Shown here: piece after piece, positions 1 through 8,492 of the stretch
Numbering within the stretch: the stretch's first letter is position 1
How the letters are laid out: every line of letters begins with the position of its first letter
Program-made: the position numbers and the translations under genes
Source of the DNA: Bdellovibrionales bacterium RIFOXYC1_FULL_37_79
Lineage (GTDB): Bacteria; Bdellovibrionota; Bacteriovoracia; Bacteriovoracales; Bacteriovoracaceae
Assembly (NCBI GenBank): GCA_001770015.1
Contig: MEQB01000040.1
Location: forward strand, 1 to 62,925
Direction: 5' to 3'
Length of the DNA stretch: 62,925 nucleotides
Notes under the pieces: generated by a model
Seen by the model: the letters and a program-made list of their open reading frames with translations, nothing else
What the model was told of the DNA's origin: nothing
Databases searched by the model: none

Positions 1-219
1 TGGAATTTAACACCCGAACAAGCGCCGATATTAACCGAACACAATTGAATGGTCAACCATATTTTTTTATATTTTAAAAATATTTTTTTATTCATCATTT
101 CCCCAGGCTAAAAGGCCATGAAATGCGGTTTTTAATCACTTGAATTTTTTTCAAAAGGCCAAAAACCTGTGATTTTTTATCCCAAAAAAGATCATGTAAA
201 AATCCTAAAACCAGGTTTT
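1..219. other. AT-rich non-coding edge of window
   Basis: No supported gene lies between the window edge and the pheT stop. The sequence is very AT-rich. A 9-bp inverted repeat (194-202 with 217-225, ATGTAAAAA/TTTTTACAT) spans the pheT stop and could be a weak terminator, but it has no GC-rich stem. Confidence 0.4.
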
Positions 220-2637
220 TTACATTTTTAGCACAAAACCAGCCTGACCAGCCACTTCGATCAACTGATTTTTCGATTTTTCTAAAAAATCACCATCCAG
301 GGTTTTGTCAGGGTTATTAAAAGTGGCCCGAAGGGTAACTGTTTTTTGTTCAGCACTGATGTTATAAACATCCACCACCCTTATCGAGACTAATTCCTTT
401 ATATTAATTTTTTTAAAACACGCTAAGATCTCACCAACAAAAATGTTTTTACCTGCTAAAAGAGTCCAGTCAAAAGTCGAACTGGGAAATTTTTCAATTG
501 GTTTATACTTTATGTTTCCCCGGTCTGATTTATCTTCAAAGGAAGATAAATCAATGATTGCCATTGATAAGTTTCCCTTCATTTTATAATTTCGTAAAAC
601 CAGCGGGTGAACGGATGTAATGACCCCATTCATTTTACCCATGATACGGACATTCAAAAACTCGAAGGGATGACAACCAAGCCAGGTTTCATTTAATAAC
701 AATTCACTTTTAAACTGTCCCTTTTGCTCCATCACAAATGGCACTTTGATATCACTCATTAACTTCTCTACGGTGTTGGCCAAATCAAGAAAAACATTGT
801 CTGTTTTATGATAAAAAACCACACCTAAATGATTACTTTCTTTTGAAAAGTTTTTGCTATCTTTAAGGTAGCTTCTCCCTATCTCAAAAAATTTAAATGC
901 TTCGAAATTTTTTTGATTTTTAGCTGCGGCATCCAGCAGTGACGGAATCAAAGAAGGCCTCATCAACGCACAATCTTCAGACATGGCATTGATAACGGTA
1001 ATTGCGGGAGTAGTCCAACTGGCCTTGTCCAGAAAACTTTTGCCAACCATGGGATAGGTCATAACTTCAAAGGAGTTTCCCTTATACACCATAAAATCCT
1101 TAATCTTTCTATCAAGCCTCATGGCGCTGGATAGATTAACGGGTTTGATTTCCAAATGAGGAGATGATTCTGCGATATTATCGTAACCAATTATCCTGCC
1201 GATTTCTTCGATAATATCTGCTTCATATTCAATATCTTTGGTGGACCTGAAACTTGGAACTTCCACTTCCAAGTTATCCCCGTCAAGGCCATGAACTTTA
1301 AAACTCAAGCTCTCAAAAATTTGTATTATTTTTTCTTTTTTGATTTCAGTTCCAAGCACCATATTAATTTTAGCAACAGTGGTTTTAATTTTAAGTGGTT
1401 TTTTTTCTTTCCAATTCTCTCCAGCATATTCAAGTTTGCCAATCACTTTTGCCATCGGACAAATTTGCAAAATAAGCTCAAGCGTTCTAAACATGGTCCG
1501 TTCCAGCAAGGCGCTATCAAGAGATTTTTCATATCTTTGAGATGAATCGGTACGCAGACCCAATCTCGATGAGGTTTTTCTAATCGGGGCACTTTTCCAG
1601 TTAGCAACCTCCACAAATATTTTGCTCGTTTTATTCGTCACTCCACTTTTTTGACCTCCCATAATACCTGCAAGAACCAATGGCCCGGTGGAATCACAAA
1701 TAACCGTATCCGTCTTAATCAAGTTTCTTTTTTCTTCATCCAACGTTATAAATTCCGTCTCTTTTCCCAGCTGTTTAATAATGAGTTGGTCTTTAATCAT
1801 CTCCCTGTCAAAAATATGCAGTGGCATACCCAGTTCAAGCATAACGTAGTTGGAGATATCGACAACATTATTAATCGGCCGAAGACCACATGCAGTTAAC
1901 CTGGATTTCATCCAGTCCGGACTATCCCCGATAACGACGCCGTCCAAAGACAATCCATAATATCCAAGACCGGCACATTCCCCCTCTATGCGTGGAACTA
2001 TAGGTGATTTAGCGCTGGTAAAATTTTTTCTAAGCTTGTCTTCCCATTTATGATCAAATGGATTTTTAAGGGCCAAATTGTAAACAGCACTAAACTCCCG
2101 GGCCATGCCGAAGTGTCCCCACAAATCGGGCCTATGGGTAATCGACTTGTTATCAATATCCAGTAAAACATCGGGTGATAAATTTAAATACTCGCTCATG
2201 GATTTGCCAAGCGGTGCTTCGTTTGCAAGTTCCATTAATCCGCTGGAACTTTCACTTAGCCCCAGTTCCTTTTCTGAACACAGCATGCCTTCTGACATGA
2301 TCCCTCTAATTTGTTTTGGAACCAGGGTAAATCCGTCAGGGAAAGTCGTACCCAGTGGCGCATAAGGAATTTTTAATCCAACTTTGACGTTGGAGGCGCC
2401 ACACACCACCGTTTTATTTTCTTTTCCGGTAGTGAAGGTTACCAAATTAAGCTTATCCGCTTCGGGGTGTTTTTTGATCTCTTTAATTTGCGCAATAATT
2501 ATCTGTTTAAGATGCGGACCAGTCTCTTTAACTTCTTCCACTTCAGCCGTAGCAAGCGTAAATCTTTTTTTAATTTCTTCTTTGGAAAGTTTCGGAAGTT
2601 CAACAAATTCTTTGATCCAGCCTATAGAAATCAACAT
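220..2637 (-). CDS. pheT: Phenylalanine--tRNA ligase beta subunit
   Basis: This 805-residue protein is the beta subunit of the alpha2-beta2 enzyme that charges tRNA-Phe in the cytoplasm. The N-terminal MLISIGWIKEFVEL is typical of PheT. It is followed by a tRNA-binding OB domain (about residues 40-150, with VVCGASNV), the B3/B4 editing and B5 regions in the middle, and a C-terminal ferredoxin-fold anticodon-binding domain (about 710-805). The length fits full-length bacterial PheT. It lies 11 nt downstream of pheS on the same strand, so the two are almost certainly co-transcribed. Confidence 0.97.
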   Translation of the reverse strand: MLISIGWIKEFVELPKLSKEEIKKRFTLATAEVEEVKETGPHLKQIIIAQIKEIKKHPEADKLNLVTFTTGKENKTVVCGASNVKVGLKIPYAPLGTTFPDGFTLVPKQIRGIMSEGMLCSEKELGLSESSSGLMELANEAPLGKSMSEYLNLSPDVLLDIDNKSITHRPDLWGHFGMAREFSAVYNLALKNPFDHKWEDKLRKNFTSAKSPIVPRIEGECAGLGYYGLSLDGVVIGDSPDWMKSRLTACGLRPINNVVDISNYVMLELGMPLHIFDREMIKDQLIIKQLGKETEFITLDEEKRNLIKTDTVICDSTGPLVLAGIMGGQKSGVTNKTSKIFVEVANWKSAPIRKTSSRLGLRTDSSQRYEKSLDSALLERTMFRTLELILQICPMAKVIGKLEYAGENWKEKKPLKIKTTVAKINMVLGTEIKKEKIIQIFESLSFKVHGLDGDNLEVEVPSFRSTKDIEYEADIIEEIGRIIGYDNIAESSPHLEIKPVNLSSAMRLDRKIKDFMVYKGNSFEVMTYPMVGKSFLDKASWTTPAITVINAMSEDCALMRPSLIPSLLDAAAKNQKNFEAFKFFEIGRSYLKDSKNFSKESNHLGVVFYHKTDNVFLDLANTVEKLMSDIKVPFVMEQKGQFKSELLLNETWLGCHPFEFLNVRIMGKMNGVITSVHPLVLRNYKMKGNLSMAIIDLSSFEDKSDRGNIKYKPIEKFPSSTFDWTLLAGKNIFVGEILACFKKINIKELVSIRVVDVYNISAEQKTVTLRATFNNPDKTLDGDFLEKSKNQLIEVAGQAGFVLKM

Positions 2638-2648
2638 ATATACCTTCT

Positions 2649-3710
2649 TTAGTAGCTTTTAAATTGGTTAATAAAACGTAAATCCGCGCCATGAATATTT
2701 CTGATATCATCAATTCCAAAACGCATCATCACCAAGCGATCAAGGCCCATCCCAAAGGCAAAACCATTCCATATCTCAGGATCAATTTTACCGGCCTTTA
2801 AAACGTTCGGATGAATCATGCCACAAGGAAGTAGCTCAAGCCATCCAGATTGTTTGCACACACTACAGCCCTTGCCTCCACAGATCAGGCATTTAACATC
2901 CAGCTCGAAACCAGGTTCCACAAAAGGAAAAAAGCCAGGACGCAGTCTGACTTCCACATCCTTTTTAAATATTTCTCGAAGGGCCACTTTCATAAAATAA
3001 ATCAAATTAGCGACTGAAATATTTTTATCTACCAACATCCCTTCCACTTGGTGAAAGACTGCTTCGTGGGAGGCATCGATTTTTTCCGCCCGAAACACTT
3101 TTCCCGGAACAATAAATCTAAAAGGAGGTTTGCGCTTTAGCATCCCTCTGACTTGAACGCAACTGGTATGCGTTCGCAGTAACCGTTTCTTCTCCTCGGT
3201 CGAGTCCTTATCATGAAACCAAAATGTATCTTGCATATCTCTGGCGGGATGGCTTGGAGGAATATTGAGCGCATCAAAATTATAAAACTCCTCTTCAATA
3301 TGTGGGCCATCCAAAACTTCAAATCCCATGGATACAAAAATATCCTCAATTTCTCTTTTAATCGCACTTAATGGGTGAAACCCCGCATGCATGGTATCAG
3401 TTTGTTTAACATAGTCCCTATAGGTAATGTCTATCTGACTAGTTTTTAATGTTTCATTGATCTCACTACTTTCGATTTCACTTAACTTATGGGTAATCAG
3501 GTCTTGAATTTGATCCTTGACGATATTGACTTTGGAACCTATTTCTTTTTTCTCTTCCAAAGAAGCATTTTTAAGGCCTGACATAATATCCGCAATCGGA
3601 CCTTTTTTCCCAAGATACTTGGATTTTATATCTAAAACTTTTTCTTTTTGGGTTACTCCGGATAAATCTTTTTTCAGTTCATCAAGCAATTGATCTAATT
3701 TGTGTGACAT
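2649..3710 (-). CDS. pheS: Phenylalanine--tRNA ligase alpha subunit
   Basis: This is the catalytic alpha subunit of Phe-tRNA synthetase, a class II enzyme. Visible features are the N-terminal coiled-coil arm, motif 2 around FRAEKIDASHEAVFHQVEG, a four-cysteine insertion (CLICGGKGCSVC) and motif 3 (FGMGLDRLVMMRFGI). The frame is open further upstream to 3857. The start at 3710 is preferred because MSHKLDQLLDEL is where PheS homology begins, because TAAGGA lies just upstream, and because the longer version would run into the terminator at 3797-3841. The protein is then 353 residues, normal for PheS. Confidence 0.96.
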   Translation of the reverse strand: MSHKLDQLLDELKKDLSGVTQKEKVLDIKSKYLGKKGPIADIMSGLKNASLEEKKEIGSKVNIVKDQIQDLITHKLSEIESSEINETLKTSQIDITYRDYVKQTDTMHAGFHPLSAIKREIEDIFVSMGFEVLDGPHIEEEFYNFDALNIPPSHPARDMQDTFWFHDKDSTEEKKRLLRTHTSCVQVRGMLKRKPPFRFIVPGKVFRAEKIDASHEAVFHQVEGMLVDKNISVANLIYFMKVALREIFKKDVEVRLRPGFFPFVEPGFELDVKCLICGGKGCSVCKQSGWLELLPCGMIHPNVLKAGKIDPEIWNGFAFGMGLDRLVMMRFGIDDIRNIHGADLRFINQFKSY

Positions 3711-3731
3711 CTTCAATATCCTTACTTCAAA

Positions 3732-3762
3732 ATTATAAAACTCATAAAATATAACATGGCAA
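3732..3762 (-). promoter_or_regulatory. Candidate pheST promoter
   Basis: On the minus strand TTGCCA (3762-3757) and TATAAT (3737-3732) are separated by 19 nt and lie about 22 nt before the pheS ATG. The spacing is longer than ideal. A separate promoter is needed if the hairpin just upstream really ends the preceding RNA. Confidence 0.35.
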
Positions 3763-3796
3763 CTATCCAACTTGAAGTAAGAATTCATGAAAGACA

Positions 3797-3841
3797 AAAA
3801 AAAAAGGCCAAATTTGCAGTCGATCCACTGCAAATTTGGCC
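3797..3841 (-). terminator. Rho-independent terminator of the upstream RNA
   Basis: A perfect 15-bp inverted repeat (3806-3820 with 3827-3841; arm GGCCAAATTTGCAGT) with a 6-nt loop is followed on the minus strand by an uninterrupted run of nine T residues (3805-3797). The plus strand has no T-run. It therefore ends a transcript arriving from above 3841, not pheS, which begins further downstream. Confidence 0.85.
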
Positions 3842-4236
3842 TGTATGAAAACATCACACGAAGTGAATAAGTTGTTCCTAAAAAGGAATGTTTCTGTTTC
3901 CTACAAGTGCCAGGCCCTTAATACTTCCTCCTTGCGAAAAAGGCTACTGAGACCAACACACTTCCATGGATTCAAAAGAATGTACGAAAATTTTAAAAAC
4001 CAAAACTAGAAGCCTGGGAGCTTTCCCACATAACCTCCTCCAAAAAACCACCTTTTCCAAAAGAATACTCGCCATATTCCTTTGACCCGCTTGGTTACCC
4101 GACTGACGTCGGCAAAAAGTGGCCTTTTACCGTCTAGGCAGCTTACCAACCCATATCCGATCACTTAGGGCGAAGCTTTGTTCCTGGCCCTTTCGGCACC
4201 AGTCACCTTTATCTACGGGCTTTAATCAATAGTACT
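3797..4236 (-). ncRNA. Candidate structured non-coding RNA (riboswitch-like, about 440 nt)
   Basis: No protein gene fits these 440 nt, and the region ends in a strong minus-strand terminator. On the minus strand a hairpin capped by GAAA (4202-4184) is followed by CAAAGC and then CCTAAG (4169-4164) and TATGG (4155-4151). These are the two halves of the classical 11-nt GAAA-tetraloop receptor. Further hairpins include GAATA/TATTC and TGGGA/TCCCA. The order of a GAAA hairpin, CAAAGC and a CCTAAG/TATGG receptor recalls class I cyclic-di-GMP (GEMM) riboswitches. The size recalls merRNA, the abundant GEMM-type RNA of Bdellovibrio. The ligand core is not convincingly recognisable, and the helix closed inside the receptor is very short. 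The 5' end is an estimate. It could also be an unrelated structured RNA or a leader. Confidence 0.55.
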
Positions 4237-4430
4237 GCGAATTCATTTTCAAATGAATTAATAAGAAAATTTTTTTTAAAAAACTAAGGAATTGATTGAT
4301 TTCATAGGAATAAAAATTTGAAACATCAATGAGATTCCAACGATCACAAGATAACTATTGGTTTTTGGTAAGCTGCCACTTTTTTCCCAGTAAAATCAGT
4401 GAACTTTAATATGACTTGCAACAAATCATT
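4237..4430. other. Intergenic, probable promoter region of the RNA
   Basis: This AT-rich stretch lies between the hldA stop and the candidate RNA. No gene is visible. TACTAT at about 4234-4229 on the minus strand is a possible -10 element for the RNA, but no good -35 is found at standard spacing. Confidence 0.3.
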
Positions 4431-5462
4431 TCAAATACCGGCTGAAGTGAATTCGGCAGTATTGATTCTATTATAAAATGAAATCAATTCATCGCAACTG
4501 ACGGTAGCCGTCCCTCTTTTGCCAACCACCACGCCGGAAGCGCAATTACCCATCCATACCGCTTCTTCAAAGGTCCCTTTGGCCAAAAGTGCTGCGGTAA
4601 TGGTACTAATGGAGGTATCACCAGCTCCTGACACATCAAAAACTTCTCTGGCAACGGTGGGAATAGTCTTAAGTCGTCCATCTCCACCTCTATCCATGAG
4701 GGCCATTCCTCCTGCACCCAGGGTAATGACCAACATCTGCAAATCCAGTTTTTCCATTAGCGTATTGGCCACCTCCAAAAGATCAAAACTTCTGCCCCCC
4801 AACGATCTACTCATGGCAATTGCCTCGTCCTGGTTGGGCTTTAACAACATGGCCCCATGATAATATTCAGGGGGCGTCATCCGACCGGGGTCCACCGTAC
4901 AAATAACTTGCTTTTGGTTTGCCATTTGAATAATAGTTTGAGTCAAATTTTTTGAAAAGACACCTTTACTATAATCCTCTAAAATAATCGCACCATGGGC
5001 ATCCATCATCTTCTCAACATTTTGTAAAATACTTTTCTCAGAATGATTGTCCAGCATTTCCCTGGTTTCGTAATCGACTCTGCATATTTGTTGCACATTC
5101 GTGGTAATACGTTCCTTACAAGTGGTCATTCTCAGTTTGGACTCGATTATGCCATCCAAGGTTATATTGCTTTTTCTTAAAATACTTTTAAATAATTCTC
5201 CGTTAATATCTTTGCCAATAAGCCCACACAAAGTCGATTTTAAATTAAGGGTATTTAAATTATGCGAAATATTAGCGGCCATTCCCAGTTTGACCGTTTC
5301 TTCCTTGGCCTCCAAAACTGGTACCGGAGCCTCTGGAGAAATTCTTTTGACTGATCCCAACGTATATTTATCAATCCCAACATCCCCCACCACCAAAATC
5401 GGTTTACTTGTTTTAAAATTGTCCAATATATAAAAAAATCTTTCTTTAGAGATTAGATTCAT
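4431..5462 (-). CDS. hldA: D-glycero-beta-D-manno-heptose-7-phosphate kinase (HldE N-domain type)
   Basis: This is a PfkB/ribokinase-fold sugar kinase most like the kinase half of HldE/RfaE, which phosphorylates heptose-7-phosphate on the route to ADP-heptose for the LPS core. It begins with the family-typical ILVVGDVGIDKYTLGSVKRISPEAPVPV. It carries the ribokinase signature DVSGAGDTSIST with the catalytic aspartate near the C-terminus. There is no C-terminal nucleotidyltransferase domain, so this is the stand-alone HldA form (343 residues). The start at 5462 is chosen because AGGGG lies 6-7 nt upstream. It overlaps the end of the upstream glycosyltransferase gene by 17 nt, which suggests coupled translation in an LPS-core operon. 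Confidence 0.88.
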   Translation of the reverse strand: MNLISKERFFYILDNFKTSKPILVVGDVGIDKYTLGSVKRISPEAPVPVLEAKEETVKLGMAANISHNLNTLNLKSTLCGLIGKDINGELFKSILRKSNITLDGIIESKLRMTTCKERITTNVQQICRVDYETREMLDNHSEKSILQNVEKMMDAHGAIILEDYSKGVFSKNLTQTIIQMANQKQVICTVDPGRMTPPEYYHGAMLLKPNQDEAIAMSRSLGGRSFDLLEVANTLMEKLDLQMLVITLGAGGMALMDRGGDGRLKTIPTVAREVFDVSGAGDTSISTITAALLAKGTFEEAVWMGNCASGVVVGKRGTATVSCDELISFYNRINTAEFTSAGI

Positions 5463-6582
5463 GAACACCCCTATCATCAATAACTTTATTAATTATAAAT
5501 AATTCTTTTACATGAACCAAAACATCATCCACCTCAATTTTGGCCATGCATTTATAATAAAAACATTCTTCCCTAGCACAAAAAAATTGTTCACCACACA
5601 CCACATCTGGAATCAACACCCGGCATTTCTCATGGCTTCTGCTAAAAGGGCCCCAGCGCATGGCCGATTGGACTTTGATGGGGGAATAGATAGCAATCTG
5701 TGGTATATCCAAGCAATTTGCCAAATGAGTGGTGCCCGTACTAGGTCCTATAAAGAGAGTGGCATTCTTCAAAACTTTTAAATATTCCTTAAGCCCGAGA
5801 ACTCCACCATCATAAAAAAATATCTTCTTATTCAAATGTGTAAATTTATCATCCTGCAAATACCCTTTTATCTTGTTGATAAAGGGCAAATCCGCTTTGG
5901 TAAAGGAAACCACAAAAGTAAATCGACCAGGCCACATCTCTTCCATCTCAGACATCAGACTGGTGAAATTAAACATCGGCCAATTGAGCGTATGCCCCAC
6001 CATGCCCGGATGGATAATGATAATTTTCTCCCTCCACTCGATTCCTTGTGCCAGTACTCTTTGTTTCAATCGCTCTTTGGCATCCACAACGTCCTGACTT
6101 GGAATATTCAACAAGGGACGTAATTTTTCCCGGTCTTTAAATTGATATTTAATTTTGAATTTTTCCAAAAGCAAAAGATTATAATCACTTTCATGCATTT
6201 CCACCAAGGATCGTTTTTGTCTTATCGCATGATTGAGAAACACAAAACTTTGCCATTTTGACCGCAGCCCTCCCCTGAATTTAATTCCCTTCAACCAGGC
6301 AAAGAAACTGGGAAAATGACTTCCCGCCATGAAAAAATAGGCATCTATTTCATGTGAGAATATTTGCTTAAACGAATGAACCATGCGTGCAGGCCAATAA
6401 GCATGTCGATCCATCACCCAAATCTTGTCAACCCAGTTATAATACTCAAAAATATCCTTCGATTTATGGGATACCCAAAAAATGATTTCAGCGTCTGGAT
6501 GATGTTCTTTAATCAGTTGGGCAACCGGCAGGGTTAAAAGGGTATCACCAATGGCATCAGTTCGATTTATTACAATTCTCAT
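5446..6582 (-). CDS. Family 9 glycosyltransferase, ADP-heptose:LPS heptosyltransferase-like
   Basis: This 378-residue protein has the two hallmarks of GT9 heptosyltransferases (WaaC/WaaF/WaaQ). The N-terminal motif is RTDAIGDTLLTLPVAQLIK, and the C-terminal donor-binding motif is GPSTGTTHLANCLDIPQIAIY. It should transfer heptose or a related sugar onto inner-core LPS at the cytoplasmic face of the inner membrane. It sits between cmk (4-nt overlap at ATGA) and the heptose kinase gene (17-nt overlap), which fits LPS-core synthesis. A cluster of cysteines near the C-terminus (CGEQFFCAREECFYYKC) is common in this family. Which heptose position it modifies cannot be told. Confidence 0.88.
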   Translation of the reverse strand: MRIVINRTDAIGDTLLTLPVAQLIKEHHPDAEIIFWVSHKSKDIFEYYNWVDKIWVMDRHAYWPARMVHSFKQIFSHEIDAYFFMAGSHFPSFFAWLKGIKFRGGLRSKWQSFVFLNHAIRQKRSLVEMHESDYNLLLLEKFKIKYQFKDREKLRPLLNIPSQDVVDAKERLKQRVLAQGIEWREKIIIIHPGMVGHTLNWPMFNFTSLMSEMEEMWPGRFTFVVSFTKADLPFINKIKGYLQDDKFTHLNKKIFFYDGGVLGLKEYLKVLKNATLFIGPSTGTTHLANCLDIPQIAIYSPIKVQSAMRWGPFSRSHEKCRVLIPDVVCGEQFFCAREECFYYKCMAKIEVDDVLVHVKELFIINKVIDDRGVHESNL

Positions 6583-7274
6583 ATACTCAGATTCTGGGAT
6601 TGGGCTTTTTTTACGATAATCCTTTTAACCGTCTCAATCACCTCCAGGAAATTCAAATCACTGGTATCCAGCAACTCAGCATCGTGGGCCTTGATAAGCG
6701 GAGATTCCTCTCGATTGATATCCCGTTGATCCCTTAATTCAATATCCTCAAGTATCTTTTCAAAAGGGATATCCTGTTTATGCATATCCTTGAGTTGATT
6801 AAACCTACGCAATGCCCGTACCTTCGCACTGGCGGTCAAAAATATTTTACAAAAAGCGTGAGGAAAAACCACCGTCCCGATATCCCGTCCTTCCATCACA
6901 CATATTTTTTTTAAAACCAGCTCCCTTTGGATTTTCGTCAAATAATCCCTGACTTCTTTTATTTGAGAAACCAGAGACGCCAATTCGGAAACCTTATGCT
7001 CTCTAATCTTTTGGGTTAAATCCACTCCGTCCACTCTTACTTGTACTGACTCGCTTTCACCATAACCGAATTTTAAATCCCTTAACGCATGGAAGAGTTC
7101 TTGATTCGGCGTCAAGATCATGTGCTTATGATCCAGATAATATCCCAAGGCCCGATACATGGCCCCGGTATCCACATATAAAAAACCCAGTTCCTTGGCG
7201 ATCGCCTTGGCAATGCTTGATTTACCACTTCCAGATGGCCCATCAATCGCAACTACTTTATCAACATTCATCAT
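6579..7274 (-). CDS. cmk: Cytidylate kinase
   Basis: The enzyme phosphorylates CMP and dCMP for nucleic-acid and lipid-precursor synthesis. It has the P-loop VVAIDGPSGSGKSS at the N-terminus, the substrate motif DTGAMYRA, and GRDIGTVVFPHA. The length of 231 residues matches the family. The start at 7274 (ATGATGAAT) is preferred over the upstream in-frame start at 7301 because AAGAGGA lies about 9 nt before it and the P-loop then begins at the usual distance. The stop overlaps the glycosyltransferase start by 4 nt, so the genes are translationally coupled. Confidence 0.95.
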   Translation of the reverse strand: MMNVDKVVAIDGPSGSGKSSIAKAIAKELGFLYVDTGAMYRALGYYLDHKHMILTPNQELFHALRDLKFGYGESESVQVRVDGVDLTQKIREHKVSELASLVSQIKEVRDYLTKIQRELVLKKICVMEGRDIGTVVFPHAFCKIFLTASAKVRALRRFNQLKDMHKQDIPFEKILEDIELRDQRDINREESPLIKAHDAELLDTSDLNFLEVIETVKRIIVKKAQSQNLSI

Positions 7275-7361
7275 CACTTTAAATCCTCTTAAAAAACTCA
7301 AACCATCCTATCTTAGCAATTTGGTTGACAATAGATCAAAGAAAAAACTCTCAATTGGCCA

Positions 7362-8261
7362 CTAATTATTCAGATTTTTATCCATGGTAACTAAAACTGG
7401 TCGGGAAGCATTTTCCACGGTTTTGATATATTCCCTGGTTAAACGGCGATAAGCCTTTTTTACTTTTTTAAAATATTGATTGGTTGAAATGACTTCATTT
7501 TGTTCATCTATGAGCTGTTTAACTCTCGCCGGCCCATGATTGTAGGCCATAGTGGCCAGAATATAATCGTTATCGAAATAATCCAACAAATACCGCAAAT
7601 AAAAAATACCCATTTCGATATTGGTGCCTGGACTCCACATTAAATCATAAATACTCCCCTCTTCCAGATCCAAATTCAGCTTTTGAGCAATGAATTTTCC
7701 CGTACCAGGCATTATTTGCATCAGCCCCCGCGCATCCATGGGGCTTCTGGCATTATTTTCAAAATGGCTCTCCACCCACATGATGGATATTATCCAAAAT
7801 GGATCAACCTGGTACTCGGTTGCCAGATGCATAGTTTTTCTAACATATAGTTTAAGTTTTTGTTGATAAATTTTGGGAACTGATTGCAAGATGAGTGTCT
7901 CAAATTCTTCACCCGATATTTCTGACGAACGATACAAACTGACTTGTCCAAAGGGGCGAAAAACCTCCTGAAAAAGATAGTTTGGCTTGGGAGCCAGATC
8001 TGAAAAAAACCAGTTTTCCATGAAATGCCCCAATTTATAGACCATCCAGTTTTTCAGTCCCTTCACGTCCTGCAACGAAATAGCAAAAACATCAGTGTGC
8101 CATTGTCCCTGACTATAACCGGCGGTCTTATGTTTTTTTTCCTTGATCGAAAGAGACAAGGAAAACAAACTAAATGCCATCATTGATACCATCAAAACGT
8201 TGGCCTGACGGGCCCCCAGCTGGAGCAAAAAGCTTCTAAAACCTGCGACATATTTTTTCAT
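7362..8261 (-). CDS. Membrane-anchored lytic transglycosylase (SLT/MltC type)
   Basis: This 299-residue protein has an N-terminal hydrophobic segment (about 20-38), so it is probably exported and membrane-anchored. The C-terminal half is an SLT goose-lysozyme-like domain. The catalytic Glu is in VESHF (about residue 164), followed by SPMDARGLMQIMPGTG and MAYNHGPARV, all standard for transglycosylases that cleave murein to anhydro-muropeptides. In this type of organism it could act in cell-wall turnover or in remodelling prey peptidoglycan. It is 88 nt upstream of cmk and may share its transcript. Confidence 0.92.
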   Translation of the reverse strand: MKKYVAGFRSFLLQLGARQANVLMVSMMAFSLFSLSLSIKEKKHKTAGYSQGQWHTDVFAISLQDVKGLKNWMVYKLGHFMENWFFSDLAPKPNYLFQEVFRPFGQVSLYRSSEISGEEFETLILQSVPKIYQQKLKLYVRKTMHLATEYQVDPFWIISIMWVESHFENNARSPMDARGLMQIMPGTGKFIAQKLNLDLEEGSIYDLMWSPGTNIEMGIFYLRYLLDYFDNDYILATMAYNHGPARVKQLIDEQNEVISTNQYFKKVKKAYRRLTREYIKTVENASRPVLVTMDKNLNN

Positions 8262-8398
8262 CCATGGTTATTTCTCTCGAAAACCACTGGATGTAAACCC
8301 CCCAACCACGATTTGATCGAATTTTAGGAAAAAAGACCTTTCGCACAATTATCAAAATTATTAAAATAATGATAACTTCTGCTTGATCCTTCTGGCAG

Positions 8399-8427
8399 TT
8401 AAGGTAAAATTTTCTAGTAATTATAAT
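8399..8427 (+). promoter_or_regulatory. Candidate promoter for the YyaL-type gene
   Basis: A perfect TATAAT (8422-8427) lies about 65 nt before the ATG at 8493, with a weak -35 (TTAAGG, 8399-8404) at 17 nt. The intergenic region is divergent with the transglycosylase gene. Confidence 0.4.
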
Positions 8428-8492
8428 AGTTAACCTGCAAATGTTTCCATGTGCGATGACCACAACTCAAAGCAATAACCAGGAAAAAAATA

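Noticed and set aside
3850-4236. Could the structured RNA be RNase P RNA, tmRNA, 6S or 4.5S RNA?
   Set aside because: The universal RNase P segments (AGAGGAAAGTCC, ACAGAA context), a tmRNA 3' acceptor end with CCA, and the SRP tetraloop motif are all absent.
8236-8463. 75-residue minus-strand frame before the transglycosylase
   Set aside because: It overlaps the transglycosylase start and the promoter region of the divergent gene and resembles no protein.
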